Origin: Bacteroidota bacterium | Lineage (GTDB): Bacteria; Bacteroidota; Bacteroidia; Flavobacteriales; Flavobacteriaceae | Assembly (NCBI GenBank): GCA_015767395.1 | Contig: JADWMI010000095.1 | Location: 1-8,564 of the forward strand | Direction: 5' to 3' | DNA length: 8,564 nt | Shown here: positions 1 to 7,198 of the stretch, piece by piece | Numbering within the stretch: the stretch's first letter is position 1 | Layout of the letters: every line of letters begins with the position of its first letter | The notes under the pieces: generated by a model | Told to the model about the DNA's origin: nothing | The model's input: the letters and a program-made list of their open reading frames with translations, nothing else | The model's database searches: none | Made by a program: the position numbers and the translations under genes

Positions 1-71
1 ATATAGATTTAAGTCACTGGAAAGTAAGACTTCCTATTGGCAATCCAACGAAAAACGCAACTTACTATTAA
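1..71 (+). pseudogene. End of a plus-strand frame resembling the start of a PL7 alginate lyase domain (possible gene remnant)
   Basis: The frame beginning at base 3 is open from the window edge and stops at TAA 69-71. It encodes DLSHWKVRLPIG followed by NPTK. From memory of the family, PL7 alginate lyases (Alginate_lyase2) begin their domain with a strand of the type D-L-S-x-W-K-x-x-L-P-x-G, so the match is close. In an intact enzyme about 200 residues would follow this motif. Here the frame ends 10 codons later, with its stop codon inside the loop of a terminator hairpin. This suggests a gene cut off by deletion or rearrangement, though the 5' part lies outside the window. A chance resemblance at the C-terminus of some other protein cannot be excluded. 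No start codon is visible. Confidence 0.35.
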
Positions 72-89
72 TTAGTGAGTTGCGTTTTT
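51..89. terminator. Possible bidirectional intrinsic terminator between tRNA-Arg and the left-edge reading frame
   Basis: Bases 51-65 and 75-89 are complementary over 15 positions, and the stem can extend by TA/TA to leave a five-base loop. The outer stem is A5 on the left and T5 on the right, so either transcript ends in a U-run after the GC-containing part (ACGCAACT/AGTTGCGT). The single imperfect position, 63/77, is U-G in plus-strand RNA but A-C in minus-strand RNA. The helix is therefore slightly better for plus-strand transcripts. It lies 6 nt beyond the tRNA 3' end and probably also ends the yqeY-tRNA transcript. Confidence 0.75.
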
Positions 90-95
90 ATCTAG

Positions 96-169
96 TGGCC
101 CCGACAGGATTCAAACCTGTAACCGCTGGAGCCGAAATCCAGTGCGCTATTCAGTTGCGCCACGAGGCC
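96..169 (-). tRNA. tRNA-Arg (anticodon UCG)
   Basis: On the minus strand this 74-nt segment folds as a full cloverleaf. The acceptor stem is GGCCTCG/CGGGGCC with one T-G pair and discriminator A. The D stem is GCGC/GCGC, the anticodon stem CTGGA/TCCAG with loop TTTCGGC, the variable loop has 5 nt, and the T stem is ACAGG/CCTGT with loop TTTGAAT. The anticodon TCG (plus bases 133-135) reads CGA and, by wobble, other CGN arginine codons. CCA is not encoded and must be added after transcription. The D loop AACTGAATA has a single G, giving G18-A19, and the T loop has T at position 56, so the usual G19-C56 tertiary pair appears as A19-U56. The gene starts 16 nt after the yqeY stop codon and is probably cotranscribed with it. 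Confidence 0.95.
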
Positions 170-185
170 TATTTATATTGTTGTT

Positions 186-638
186 TTACCCTAGCAGCTC
201 TTTTACAGCCATTGAAATCGCTTTTCCATCAGCTTTACCAGCCAATTGTTTTGATGCCATACCCATTACTTTACCCATATCTTTCATTGAAGAAGCACCA
301 ACCTTTGCCATAATTTCAGCTATTATTTTCTTCAACTCATCTTCACTCATTTGTTCTGGTAAAAATTGAGCAATTACTTCAACTTGGGCCAATTCTGGCG
401 CAGCTAAATCATTTCTATCTTGAGATAAATATATTGCGGCACTATCTTTTCGTTGCTTAACCAACTTTTGAAGCAATACAATTTCTTCTGTTTCACTTAA
501 TTCTTCTGAACCTCCACTTTTAGTTTTCGCTAATAATATTTCAGATTTTATAGCTCTTAATGACTCTAAAGCAACAGCATCCTTAGATCTCATAGCTTCT
601 TTCATTTTTACCATTAAATTTTCTTGTAAACTCATCAT
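186..638 (-). CDS. yqeY: GatB/YqeY domain-containing protein
   Basis: This 150-residue soluble protein matches the stand-alone YqeY family in length and pattern. The helical N-terminal part (SLQENLMVKMKEAMRSKD, then SLRAIKSEI at 26-34) is followed by EVIAQFLPEQMSEDEL (87-102) and a C-terminal segment with GKVMGMASKQLAGKADGK (122-139) and VKELL. The C-terminal half resembles the tail domain of GatB, the tRNA-dependent amidotransferase subunit, and a role in tRNA handling is often proposed. The exact function is not established. Two ATG codons stand in tandem. The second (633-635) is probably the true start, because relatives begin MSL and the leader motif AACCAAATAA then lies 6 nt upstream, much as in ftsZ. 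The gene follows the ftsZ terminator, so it needs its own promoter or read-through. I found no convincing promoter in the short leader. Confidence 0.9.
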   Translation of the reverse strand: MMSLQENLMVKMKEAMRSKDAVALESLRAIKSEILLAKTKSGGSEELSETEEIVLLQKLVKQRKDSAAIYLSQDRNDLAAPELAQVEVIAQFLPEQMSEDELKKIIAEIMAKVGASSMKDMGKVMGMASKQLAGKADGKAISMAVKELLG

Positions 639-661
639 AAATTATTTGGTTCTGCGAATAT

Positions 662-711
662 AAAAAAAAAGAACTCGAAAATCCTCAATATGATGTGAAG
701 ATTTTCGAGTT
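662..711 (-). terminator. Intrinsic terminator of the dcw operon behind ftsZ
   Basis: Bases 672-683 (AACTCGAAAATC) and 700-711 (GATTTTCGAGTT) form a perfect 12-bp stem. After one mismatch the stem continues for 3 bp. In minus-strand RNA it is followed by one base and then nine U (plus-strand A 662-670), which is a textbook rho-independent terminator. There is no T-run on the other side, so it acts only for the ftsZ direction. It begins 48 nt past the ftsZ stop codon and separates the operon from yqeY. Confidence 0.9.
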
Positions 712-715
712 AAAA

Positions 716-734
716 CTTAGAAAATTAATCTAAG
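716..734 (-). other. Weak AT-rich hairpin just upstream of the main terminator
   Basis: CTTAG at 716-720 pairs with CTAAG at 730-734, with one further A-T pair. In minus-strand RNA the stem is followed by UUUU. It may be an accessory terminator or a 3'-end stabilising hairpin for ftsZ mRNA, but six mostly A-T pairs are marginal and could be chance. Confidence 0.25.
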
Positions 735-759
735 GGCAATCGTCTTTGGGCATTATGTT

Positions 760-2667
760 TTAATCTACATTGTCATGTAAAAAAGAATTGTTAGAACGCA
801 ATTGAATCCCTTCGTTATCATCAATTTCCAATGTTGTTCTTGAAGCATTAATTTCAGAAGAATGTGACGCTTCATTTAAATTAACACCTCTTCTTTTATA
901 GGCTGGTTCTTTTTCAATTTCATCAATGTTATTATTTACCTTATGTGTAAATTTATAATTGAAGTTTTTCATCTTTTCACGTCTTTCAGCAGCTCTTTTT
1001 TGCAACTCAGCTATCGTTAAATCTAACGGTGAAACTTCTTTATAATCAACTACTTCTTGCTCATTAACATCAATTTCTTCTTTTGAAACTAACGTCATAT
1101 TTAATTCACTAACCGCTTCATTATCAACAGTTTTATTAACTGGCTTTGTTGCTTTTGCTAAATTAGATTCTAACTCCGTATAATCTTCTAACGTAAAGTA
1201 CACATCTTCTTCAATTTTTTTGGTTGCTTTTATTTCTTGGTGTTCAACAACTTCAATCTCTGCAATATCAATTTGAGGTTCTACCTGATCAATAGGCTCC
1301 TTTACGTCTTCCACTAAAGGTAATTCAAATGTTAAAGCAGTTTGACTTTCATCTTCTTTAACTTCAATTGGCTCTTCAACTACATTTGTAATATCAGTAA
1401 TTACAAAATCATCTTCTTTCACAATTGCGATCTCATCGTAAACTACATCAATATTTTTTATAAATTCTGTTGTCGGAATTATTCTAAATTCATCCTCTTT
1501 TTCTTCCCCTAAATCAAATACAACTTTATCTTCAACAACAGGTATTTCTTTTATTGGCGCATTTAATGTATGTCTACCAGCAGTCATTGGTTTGTCATCC
1601 GATAAATCAAAAGAAGATTTTTGTTCCTCTTCTAGTATGTGTATAACTTTCTTGGCTTCCGTATTTGAAATTTCATGCTGTTGATCTTTATCAAAACCCG
1701 TTGCAACAATAGTAACTGAAATGGCATCTCCTAAAGTTTCATCTTCACCAACACCCATAATAATATTTACATCTGATTTGGCTTCAGCTTGAATAAAATC
1801 GTTAATTTCTCCAATTTCATCAATCGTTATTTCTTCCTGACCTGAAACAATTAAAAGTAATACGTTTTTAGCTCCTGTGATTTTATTGTCGTTTAATAAA
1901 GGTGAATCCAATGCTTTTGAAATCGCTTCTTCTGATCTGTTTGTACCAGTAGCTGAAGCTGACCCCATAATTGCAGTACCACTATTTGACAATACGGTCT
2001 TAGCATCCTTTAAATCTATGTTTTGGGTATAATGATGTGTAATAACTTCAGCGATACCTCTAGACGCTGTAGACAACACTTCATCAGCCTTAGAAAAACC
2101 GGCTTTAAAACCTAAATTTCCGTAAACTTCACGAAGCTTGTTGTTATTAATTACCACCATGGAATCTACATACTGACGCAACTTATCAATCCCCTTTTGA
2201 GCTTGTTCATTACGCATTCTACCCTCAAACGAAAAAGGAATTGTTACTATACCAATGGTTAACAAATCCAACTCTCTTGCAATTCTAGCGATAACAGGTG
2301 CAGCCCCTGTACCAGTTCCACCACCCATACCAACGGTGATAAAAACCATTTTAGAGCTCGTCTCTAACATTGCTCTAATCTCCTCAATACTTTCTTCAGC
2401 TGCGTTTGCTCCTACCTCTGGATTCGCTCCAGCTCCTAAACCTTCAGTTAATGAAACTCCTAATTGAATTTTAGTTGGAATTGAACTATTGTCCAATGCT
2501 TGTTTATCAGTATTGCAAATTACAAAATCAACACCGTGTATCCCTTGAGAATACATGTGGTTAACGGCATTGCTACCTCCGCCACCTACTCCGATGACTT
2601 TAATTACGTTTGACTGATTTCTGGGTAAATCGAAAGAAATGTTGGTGAAATCTGTTGATTCTGGCAT
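760..2667 (-). CDS. ftsZ: Cell division protein FtsZ with long acidic C-terminal linker
   Basis: FtsZ is the tubulin-like GTPase that polymerises into the cytoplasmic division ring. Residues 20-330 are the conserved GTPase core. It shows [12 protein letters not shown] (25-36), the tubulin signature GGGTGTG (115-121), the nucleotide-contacting segment [13 protein letters not shown], and the T7 loop NIDLKD with N216, D218 and D221 in the positions needed for GTP hydrolysis. The protein has 635 residues against under 400 in Escherichia coli. The excess is a low-complexity linker (about 334-550, rich in E and D), then a basic helix [13 protein letters not shown] (555-567), an island [10 protein letters not shown] (588-597) and the terminal [11 protein letters not shown] (625-635). 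Such a long tail is usual in Flavobacteriia, and its end probably binds FtsA and other partners. The ATG is preceded by a 50-nt gap after ftsA. This is the last gene of the operon, followed by a strong terminator. Confidence 0.98.
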   Translation of the reverse strand: MPESTDFTNISFDLPRNQSNVIKVIGVGGGGSNAVNHMYSQGIHGVDFVICNTDKQALDNSSIPTKIQLGVSLTEGLGAGANPEVGANAAEESIEEIRAMLETSSKMVFITVGMGGGTGTGAAPVIARIARELDLLTIGIVTIPFSFEGRMRNEQAQKGIDKLRQYVDSMVVINNNKLREVYGNLGFKAGFSKADEVLSTASRGIAEVITHHYTQNIDLKDAKTVLSNSGTAIMGSASATGTNRSEEAISKALDSPLLNDNKITGAKNVLLLIVSGQEEITIDEIGEINDFIQAEAKSDVNIIMGVGEDETLGDAISVTIVATGFDKDQQHEISNTEAKKVIHILEEEQKSSFDLSDDKPMTAGRHTLNAPIKEIPVVEDKVVFDLGEEKEDEFRIIPTTEFIKNIDVVYDEIAIVKEDDFVITDITNVVEEPIEVKEDESQTALTFELPLVEDVKEPIDQVEPQIDIAEIEVVEHQEIKATKKIEEDVYFTLEDYTELESNLAKATKPVNKTVDNEAVSELNMTLVSKEEIDVNEQEVVDYKEVSPLDLTIAELQKRAAERREKMKNFNYKFTHKVNNNIDEIEKEPAYKRRGVNLNEASHSSEINASRTTLEIDDNEGIQLRSNNSFLHDNVD

Positions 2668-2717
2668 AATATATTTATTTGGTTGGTTGGTATAATGTTC
2701 TTTTTCTAAATTTTAAT
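2668..2717 (-). promoter_or_regulatory. ftsA-ftsZ intergenic leader with CCAA repeats
   Basis: This is the only sizeable gap in the operon. On the minus strand it contains three tandem CCAA units (plus 2679-2690) running into AACCAAATAA (plus 2675-2684), seven bases before the ftsZ ATG. The same ten bases precede the yqeY start. There is no GGAGG-like site, as is common in Bacteroidota, where A-rich leaders set translation. The gap could tune FtsZ synthesis relative to FtsA. I did not find a convincing TAnnTTTG promoter element in it. Confidence 0.35.
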
Positions 2718-4040
2718 TTACTCTGCGTTGTCTAAAAAGTCCTTAAACTTTTCTCCCCATTTTTCGAATATTGTTTTCTTAGGGGGTTTTGGAGGGACTT
2801 TTATTTCAGGCACCTCCTGATCTTCATTTTCAGAAGTTTCAACTGGCGTCTCAATCACTATTTTGGCATTTTCTTTGTCCAATATTTTCAATCCATTCAT
2901 CAATAACCCGACAGTTGTTGCGTATGCTGGACTCGATAAGCTCTCATCTGAATCACCAGCTAAATGCTCATTTGGATATCCAATTCTAGTATCCATTCCC
3001 GTTATATATTCAACCAATTGTTTTAAATGCTTTAATTGTGCTCCACCACCTGTAAGCACAATACCTGCAATTAATTTTTTCTTTGGTTCTTCGTATCCGT
3101 AATTTTTTATTTCTAAAAATACTTGCTCAATAATTTCAACAACACGCGCATTTATTATTTTTGAAAGATTTTTAAGTGTAATTTCTTTTGGATCTCTTCC
3201 TCTTAAACCAGGAATCGAAACAATTTCGTTGTCTTTGTTTTCACCAGGCCATGCTGAACCAAATCTTGTTTTCAACAATTCAGCTTGTTTTTCAATAATA
3301 GAACAACCTTCTTTAATATCTTCCGTGATTACATTCCCACCAAATGGGATTACCGCTGTATGACGAATAATTCCATTTTTAAAAATGGCCAAATCTGTTG
3401 TTCCACCTCCAATATCTATCAAGGCAACTCCTGCTTCCTTTTCTTCATTACTTAATACAGCCTCAGCTGATGCCAAAGGTTCTAAAGTAATTCCAGCTAA
3501 ATTCAACCCCGCACTTTTAATGCATCGGCCAATATTTCTAATAGATGAAACCTGTCCTACTACGACATGGAAATTGGCTTCTAAACGACCTCCATACATT
3601 CCAACTGGCTCTGCAATCTCTGCTTGCCCATCAACCTTAAATTCCTGTGGAAGCACATGAATTATTTCTTCTCCAGGAAGCATTACCAACTTGTATACTT
3701 GTTGCTCTAACTTTTCTAAATCCTCATCGTCAATTACTTCTTCAGCATTTGGGCGGGTTATATAGTCACTGTGCTGCAAACTTCTAATATGCTGCCCGGC
3801 AATCCCTACAACGGCATCTGTAATTTTTAATCCTGAAACAGCAATGGCTTCATCAACTGCCATTTGAATAGACTGGATCGTTTGTGTAATATTATTTACA
3901 ACACCACGATGAACACCCATACTTTTGGCTTTTCCAATACCTAGTATTTCTATTTTTCCATACTCATTTCTACGTCCAATCATAGCGGCAATTTTAGTTG
4001 TCCCTATGTCTAGCCCCACCGAAATATCCTTGTGTTCCAT
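2718..4040 (-). CDS. ftsA: Cell division protein FtsA
   Basis: FtsA is the actin-like ATPase that anchors FtsZ filaments to the inner face of the cytoplasmic membrane and recruits later division proteins. The 440-residue product has the family's ATP-binding motifs: phosphate-1 GLDIGTTKIAAMIG (9-22), phosphate-2 ALIDIGGGTTDLAIF (206-220) and the adenosine motif GIVLTGGGAQ (326-335). The SHS2/1C subdomain lies at roughly 85-165. A proline- and acid-rich spacer (about 397-421) leads to the C-terminal TIFEKWGEKFKDFLDNAE (423-440), which has the alternation of an amphipathic membrane-targeting helix. The ATG lies 3 nt past the ftsQ stop codon, so the two are probably translationally coupled. The length is near the usual 410-460, and nothing appears broken. 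Confidence 0.98.
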   Translation of the reverse strand: MEHKDISVGLDIGTTKIAAMIGRRNEYGKIEILGIGKAKSMGVHRGVVNNITQTIQSIQMAVDEAIAVSGLKITDAVVGIAGQHIRSLQHSDYITRPNAEEVIDDEDLEKLEQQVYKLVMLPGEEIIHVLPQEFKVDGQAEIAEPVGMYGGRLEANFHVVVGQVSSIRNIGRCIKSAGLNLAGITLEPLASAEAVLSNEEKEAGVALIDIGGGTTDLAIFKNGIIRHTAVIPFGGNVITEDIKEGCSIIEKQAELLKTRFGSAWPGENKDNEIVSIPGLRGRDPKEITLKNLSKIINARVVEIIEQVFLEIKNYGYEEPKKKLIAGIVLTGGGAQLKHLKQLVEYITGMDTRIGYPNEHLAGDSDESLSSPAYATTVGLLMNGLKILDKENAKIVIETPVETSENEDQEVPEIKVPPKPPKKTIFEKWGEKFKDFLDNAE

Positions 4041-4043
4041 ATT

Positions 4044-4766
4044 CTACTTTTTTGTACACACAACCTGATTGTTGTATTCTAAATTTATTGATATGTAATT
4101 ATCTATTGATTGATCTGCCATTGTTTTATTAAAAAATGAATTCAGGTTTTTAAATTTTGAATCCAAATTTTCAATTTTTCCAATTTCTATTTTTTGATCT
4201 CCAATTCTAGTTATCAAAACAAACTCATTATTCTTCATTTTCTCAACCGCAACAATTTGTTTTTTTAAAAAATCATCATTCAATATTTTTGAAACCAACA
4301 AATGAATTTGATCATTATCATCCTCTCCAATATCTCCTGAAATTAACAAAACTCTTGCCGAATAATTGATTGACAAAGGCATTGTTTTAGCCTGTGAATC
4401 AATATAATAATCTTTGTTTTGAGTGATAACTCTTGCTATTGGTGTTCGCTGTTTTATTTTGGTTTTTAGCAAACCATCAACAGTCAAAAAAACGGAAGCA
4501 CTTTCTACCATGGGGTGTGATAAAACATTGGCCTCGAGTTTGTGTAAATCTATAACACTTTTTGATTGATTTTTAACAGCTTTTCCATTTTGTATTAACA
4601 ATTTATTAACCATTTGATAATCCATAAAAAGGTTGTTGCCTTCTTCAAATTCAACGCTCACATCTTGTACTCTCACATCCTTATTTTTCTCATGAGAGAA
4701 ACCTACTAAAAATCCTACGGACACTAGTAAAATCAACCCTTTTATGATGTTCCAATTAATTTTCAA
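4044..4766 (-). CDS. ftsQ: Cell division protein FtsQ (DivIB family), TTG start
   Basis: This is a bitopic membrane protein of 240 residues. A short cytoplasmic end (MKINWNIIK) is followed by a single hydrophobic segment (about 7-25) and an extracytoplasmic region. The part after the membrane segment fits a POTRA domain (about 32-100, with HPMVESASVFLTVDGLLKTKIKQRTPIARV) and a beta domain. FtsQ links the cytoplasmic ring to the septal synthesis proteins. Sequence conservation is low in this family, so the call rests on topology, size and the position between murC and ftsA. The start codon is TTG at plus 4764-4766. The frame upstream reads TGA-CCA-TTG, and the next Met is residue 49, beyond the membrane helix. 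The gene overlaps the end of murC by 11 nt. Confidence 0.92.
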   Translation of the reverse strand: MKINWNIIKGLILLVSVGFLVGFSHEKNKDVRVQDVSVEFEEGNNLFMDYQMVNKLLIQNGKAVKNQSKSVIDLHKLEANVLSHPMVESASVFLTVDGLLKTKIKQRTPIARVITQNKDYYIDSQAKTMPLSINYSARVLLISGDIGEDDNDQIHLLVSKILNDDFLKKQIVAVEKMKNNEFVLITRIGDQKIEIGKIENLDSKFKNLNSFFNKTMADQSIDNYISINLEYNNQVVCTKK

Positions 4767-6111
4767 TGGTCAAATTGTTTTTAATATTTTCTACTAATTC
4801 ACCTATATCTCCCGCACCAATTACAACAATAATTTGAGCTTTGGATTTTAATATGTTTCCAACTAGTTTCTCTTTAGCTGAAATTTGTTTTTTATCAATC
4901 GAAATTTTACCTAACAACCATGCTGAATTCACACCTTCAATAGGCAACTCCCTAGCTGGGTAAATATCCAATAATATCAACTCATCAAATTTTGACAAAC
5001 TTGATGCAAAATCATCTATAAAATCTTTTGTTCTACTAAATAAATGTGGCTGAAAAACGCCTAAAACTTTTTTGTCAGGGTACAATTCTCGAACAGAACT
5101 TACAACGGCATTTATTTCTGTTGGATGATGTGCATAATCATCAATCAATACTAAATTTTCCGAATTTATCTTATAAGAAAAACGTCTTTTTATGCCCTTA
5201 AATGAAAGTAAAGCTTTGGCAATGACTGGTAATGGAACTCCAAAACTATTAGCCATTGCCAAAGCTGCCACTGCATTTAGCACATTGTGTTTTCCTGGTA
5301 GACTTATTTTTATGTTTTTTATAACTTCTGAAGGTGTTTTTACATCAAAAATGTAAGCACCATTTTCAATTCTAATATCTTGGGCGTCAAAATCTGCTTT
5401 TTCCTCAATTCCATAAGTGAGTCCTTCAATTGGCAATCCTTTTCGAACTATTAAGGTTTTTGAAACTTGAGAAGCAAAATCTATAAACGACTGTTCCAAT
5501 GCGGCATGCTCACCATAAATATCCAAATGATCCGCATCCATTGATGTAATACAAGCAATAGTTGGAAAAAGTTTTAAAAATGAACGATCAAACTCATCTG
5601 CTTCAACTACTGAAATTTCACTTCCACCTAAGATTAAATTAGAATTGTAGTTTTCTGATATTCCACCCAAGAAAGAGGTTGCATTCACATCTGCTTCTTT
5701 TAAAACATGACCCAATATTGTTGATGTTGTGGTTTTTCCATGAGTACCAGCAACTGCAAAACAAAAAGTGTTTTTTGTAATCTCACCTAAAATTTCAGAA
5801 CGCTTTAATACTCTGAAATTATTGCTCATAAAATAAGTTAACTCTGTATGATTTTTAGGCACAGCAGGCGTGTAAACTACAATGGTATTTTTACTGTTTT
5901 TGAATTCACTTGGAATTAATTCAACTGAATCTTCAAAATGAATTTGAATATCAATATTTTGAAGTGAATTGGTAATGTCGGTTGATGTTTTATCAAAACC
6001 CGCAACATTTTTACCATTGCATTTAAAGTAATTTGCAATAGCACTCATACCGATTCCACCGATACCAATAAAATAAACGTTATGTATATTTTCTAATTTC
6101 AATTTAACCAA
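4756..6111 (-). CDS. murC: UDP-N-acetylmuramate--L-alanine ligase MurC, TTG start
   Basis: MurC uses ATP to join L-Ala to UDP-MurNAc in the cytoplasm, the first step in building the peptidoglycan stem peptide. The 451-residue product has the three Mur-ligase domains. The N-terminal UDP-substrate domain contains [13 protein letters not shown] (14-26). The ATP domain has the P-loop AGTHGKTTT (121-129), VVEADEFD (168-175) and HNVLNA (275-280). The C-terminal domain has [10 protein letters not shown] (324-333) and FQPHLFSRT (353-361). There is no ATG start. An in-frame TAA directly precedes TTG 6109-6111, and the only other early candidate is TTG 6100-6102, which would give [11 protein letters not shown]. 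That form fits relatives as I recall them, and it places the start 1 nt past the murG stop codon. The coordinates given use the outer TTG, which overlaps murG by 8 nt. Confidence 0.96.
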   Translation of the reverse strand: MVKLKLENIHNVYFIGIGGIGMSAIANYFKCNGKNVAGFDKTSTDITNSLQNIDIQIHFEDSVELIPSEFKNSKNTIVVYTPAVPKNHTELTYFMSNNFRVLKRSEILGEITKNTFCFAVAGTHGKTTTSTILGHVLKEADVNATSFLGGISENYNSNLILGGSEISVVEADEFDRSFLKLFPTIACITSMDADHLDIYGEHAALEQSFIDFASQVSKTLIVRKGLPIEGLTYGIEEKADFDAQDIRIENGAYIFDVKTPSEVIKNIKISLPGKHNVLNAVAALAMANSFGVPLPVIAKALLSFKGIKRRFSYKINSENLVLIDDYAHHPTEINAVVSSVRELYPDKKVLGVFQPHLFSRTKDFIDDFASSLSKFDELILLDIYPARELPIEGVNSAWLLGKISIDKKQISAKEKLVGNILKSKAQIIVVIGAGDIGELVENIKNNLTIEN

Positions 6112-7198
6112 TTAATAATTTTTCAATTTCTTCAACAATATCCTTAGTTGCATTTGGCAATGCTAGTTTTTTTATATTTTCACTTAACCTTTGTTGTAGG
6201 CTCTCATCGGCAATCAACTCCGAAAACATTGTTTGAAACACTTCTAATGAAGTTTCTTCTAACAACAAAGCCGCATTTTTATTCACAACTGACAAGGCAT
6301 TTTTAGTTTGATGGTCTTCGGCAACATTCGGCGATGGAATAAAAATTACAGGTTTTCCAACAATACACAATTCTGAAATTGACCCTGCTCCCGCTCTACT
6401 AATTAAAAAATCAGCCGCAGCATAAGTTAAATCCATCCTATTCAAAAATGCATGTGTTTGCACACCTTCTAACGCATCATATTTTTTAAACTCTTCGTAA
6501 TACAATTTCCCTGTTTGCCAAATCACTTGAACTTGTTGTTCTACCAACCAATTAATATGTTTTTCAATTAAATTATTGACTGCTCTTGCACCCAAACTTC
6601 CACCAATAACTACCAATGTTTTTTTATTACTTTTTAATTTAAAATGAGTAATTGCCTCTTTTCTTTTCTCATCAATAGTTAACAAGTCTTGACGAACAGG
6701 ATTTCCTGTTTTCACAATTTTATTTGAAGGGAAAAAGCGCTCTAAATCATCGTACGCTACACATATTTTATCAGCCTTTTTACTCAATAATTTATTGGTT
6801 ATTCCTGGGTAGGAATTTTGCTCTTGAATAATGGTTTTAATTCCTTTAACACTTGCAGCATACAACGTTGGTCCACTCGCGAAACCACCGGTTCCAATAA
6901 CAATTGTAGGCTTAAATTCTTTTATTATTTTATGTGCATTCCACAAACTACTCAATAGTTTAAAAGGAAAAACCAAATTATCAATTGTTAATTTTCGCTG
7001 AATGCCGGAAATCCACAAACCTTTTATTTCATAACCCGATTGTGGTACCTTTTCCATTTCCATTTTATCTTTAGCCCCAACAAATAAAAAGTTGGCATTA
7101 GGATACTTTTCCTTTAGCTCATTTGCTATAGAAATTGCCGGATATATATGTCCGCCGGTTCCACCGCCACTTAATATGATATTAATCGATTGCTTCAT
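6104..7198 (-). CDS. murG: MurG, UDP-GlcNAc:lipid I N-acetylglucosamine transferase
   Basis: MurG is the peripheral membrane GT-B glycosyltransferase that transfers GlcNAc from UDP-GlcNAc to lipid I, making lipid II on the cytoplasmic face. The 364-residue product has the N-domain glycine loop [12 protein letters not shown] (10-21), a second loop GTGGFASGP (102-110) and QEQNSYPG (125-132). The C-domain has [12 protein letters not shown] (197-208) and the donor-binding segment [11 protein letters not shown] (267-277), followed by [10 protein letters not shown] and EDHQTKNA (294-301). Length is typical. The ATG overlaps the end of ftsW by 17 nt, and the product feeds FtsW directly with substrate. 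Confidence 0.98.
   Translation of the reverse strand: MKQSINIILSGGGTGGHIYPAISIANELKEKYPNANFLFVGAKDKMEMEKVPQSGYEIKGLWISGIQRKLTIDNLVFPFKLLSSLWNAHKIIKEFKPTIVIGTGGFASGPTLYAASVKGIKTIIQEQNSYPGITNKLLSKKADKICVAYDDLERFFPSNKIVKTGNPVRQDLLTIDEKRKEAITHFKLKSNKKTLVVIGGSLGARAVNNLIEKHINWLVEQQVQVIWQTGKLYYEEFKKYDALEGVQTHAFLNRMDLTYAAADFLISRAGAGSISELCIVGKPVIFIPSPNVAEDHQTKNALSVVNKNAALLLEETSLEVFQTMFSELIADESLQQRLSENIKKLALPNATKDIVEEIEKLLIG

Noticed and set aside
80..369. Plus-strand open frames of 75-77 codons across the tRNA and the end of yqeY
   Set aside because: They run through the tRNA gene and antisense to yqeY, and their peptides show no recognisable pattern. They are shadows of the minus-strand genes.
655..690. 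Promoter for yqeY: minus-strand TATATTCG resembling the Bacteroidota -7 element TAnnTTTG
   Set aside because: It has one mismatch, overlaps the U-run of the ftsZ terminator, and the only upstream TTG-like site is spaced too far (about 23 nt). It is not good enough to annotate.
734..752. Direct repeat GGGCA (734-738 and 748-752) behind ftsZ
   Set aside because: Five bases repeated twice is expected by chance and matches no known site.
2255..3660. Plus-strand open frames antisense to ftsZ and ftsA (2255-2467, 2789-2989, 2863-3102, 3385-3660)
   Set aside because: Each lies opposite a strongly conserved coding region and mirrors its codon pattern, with no leader or family match of its own.
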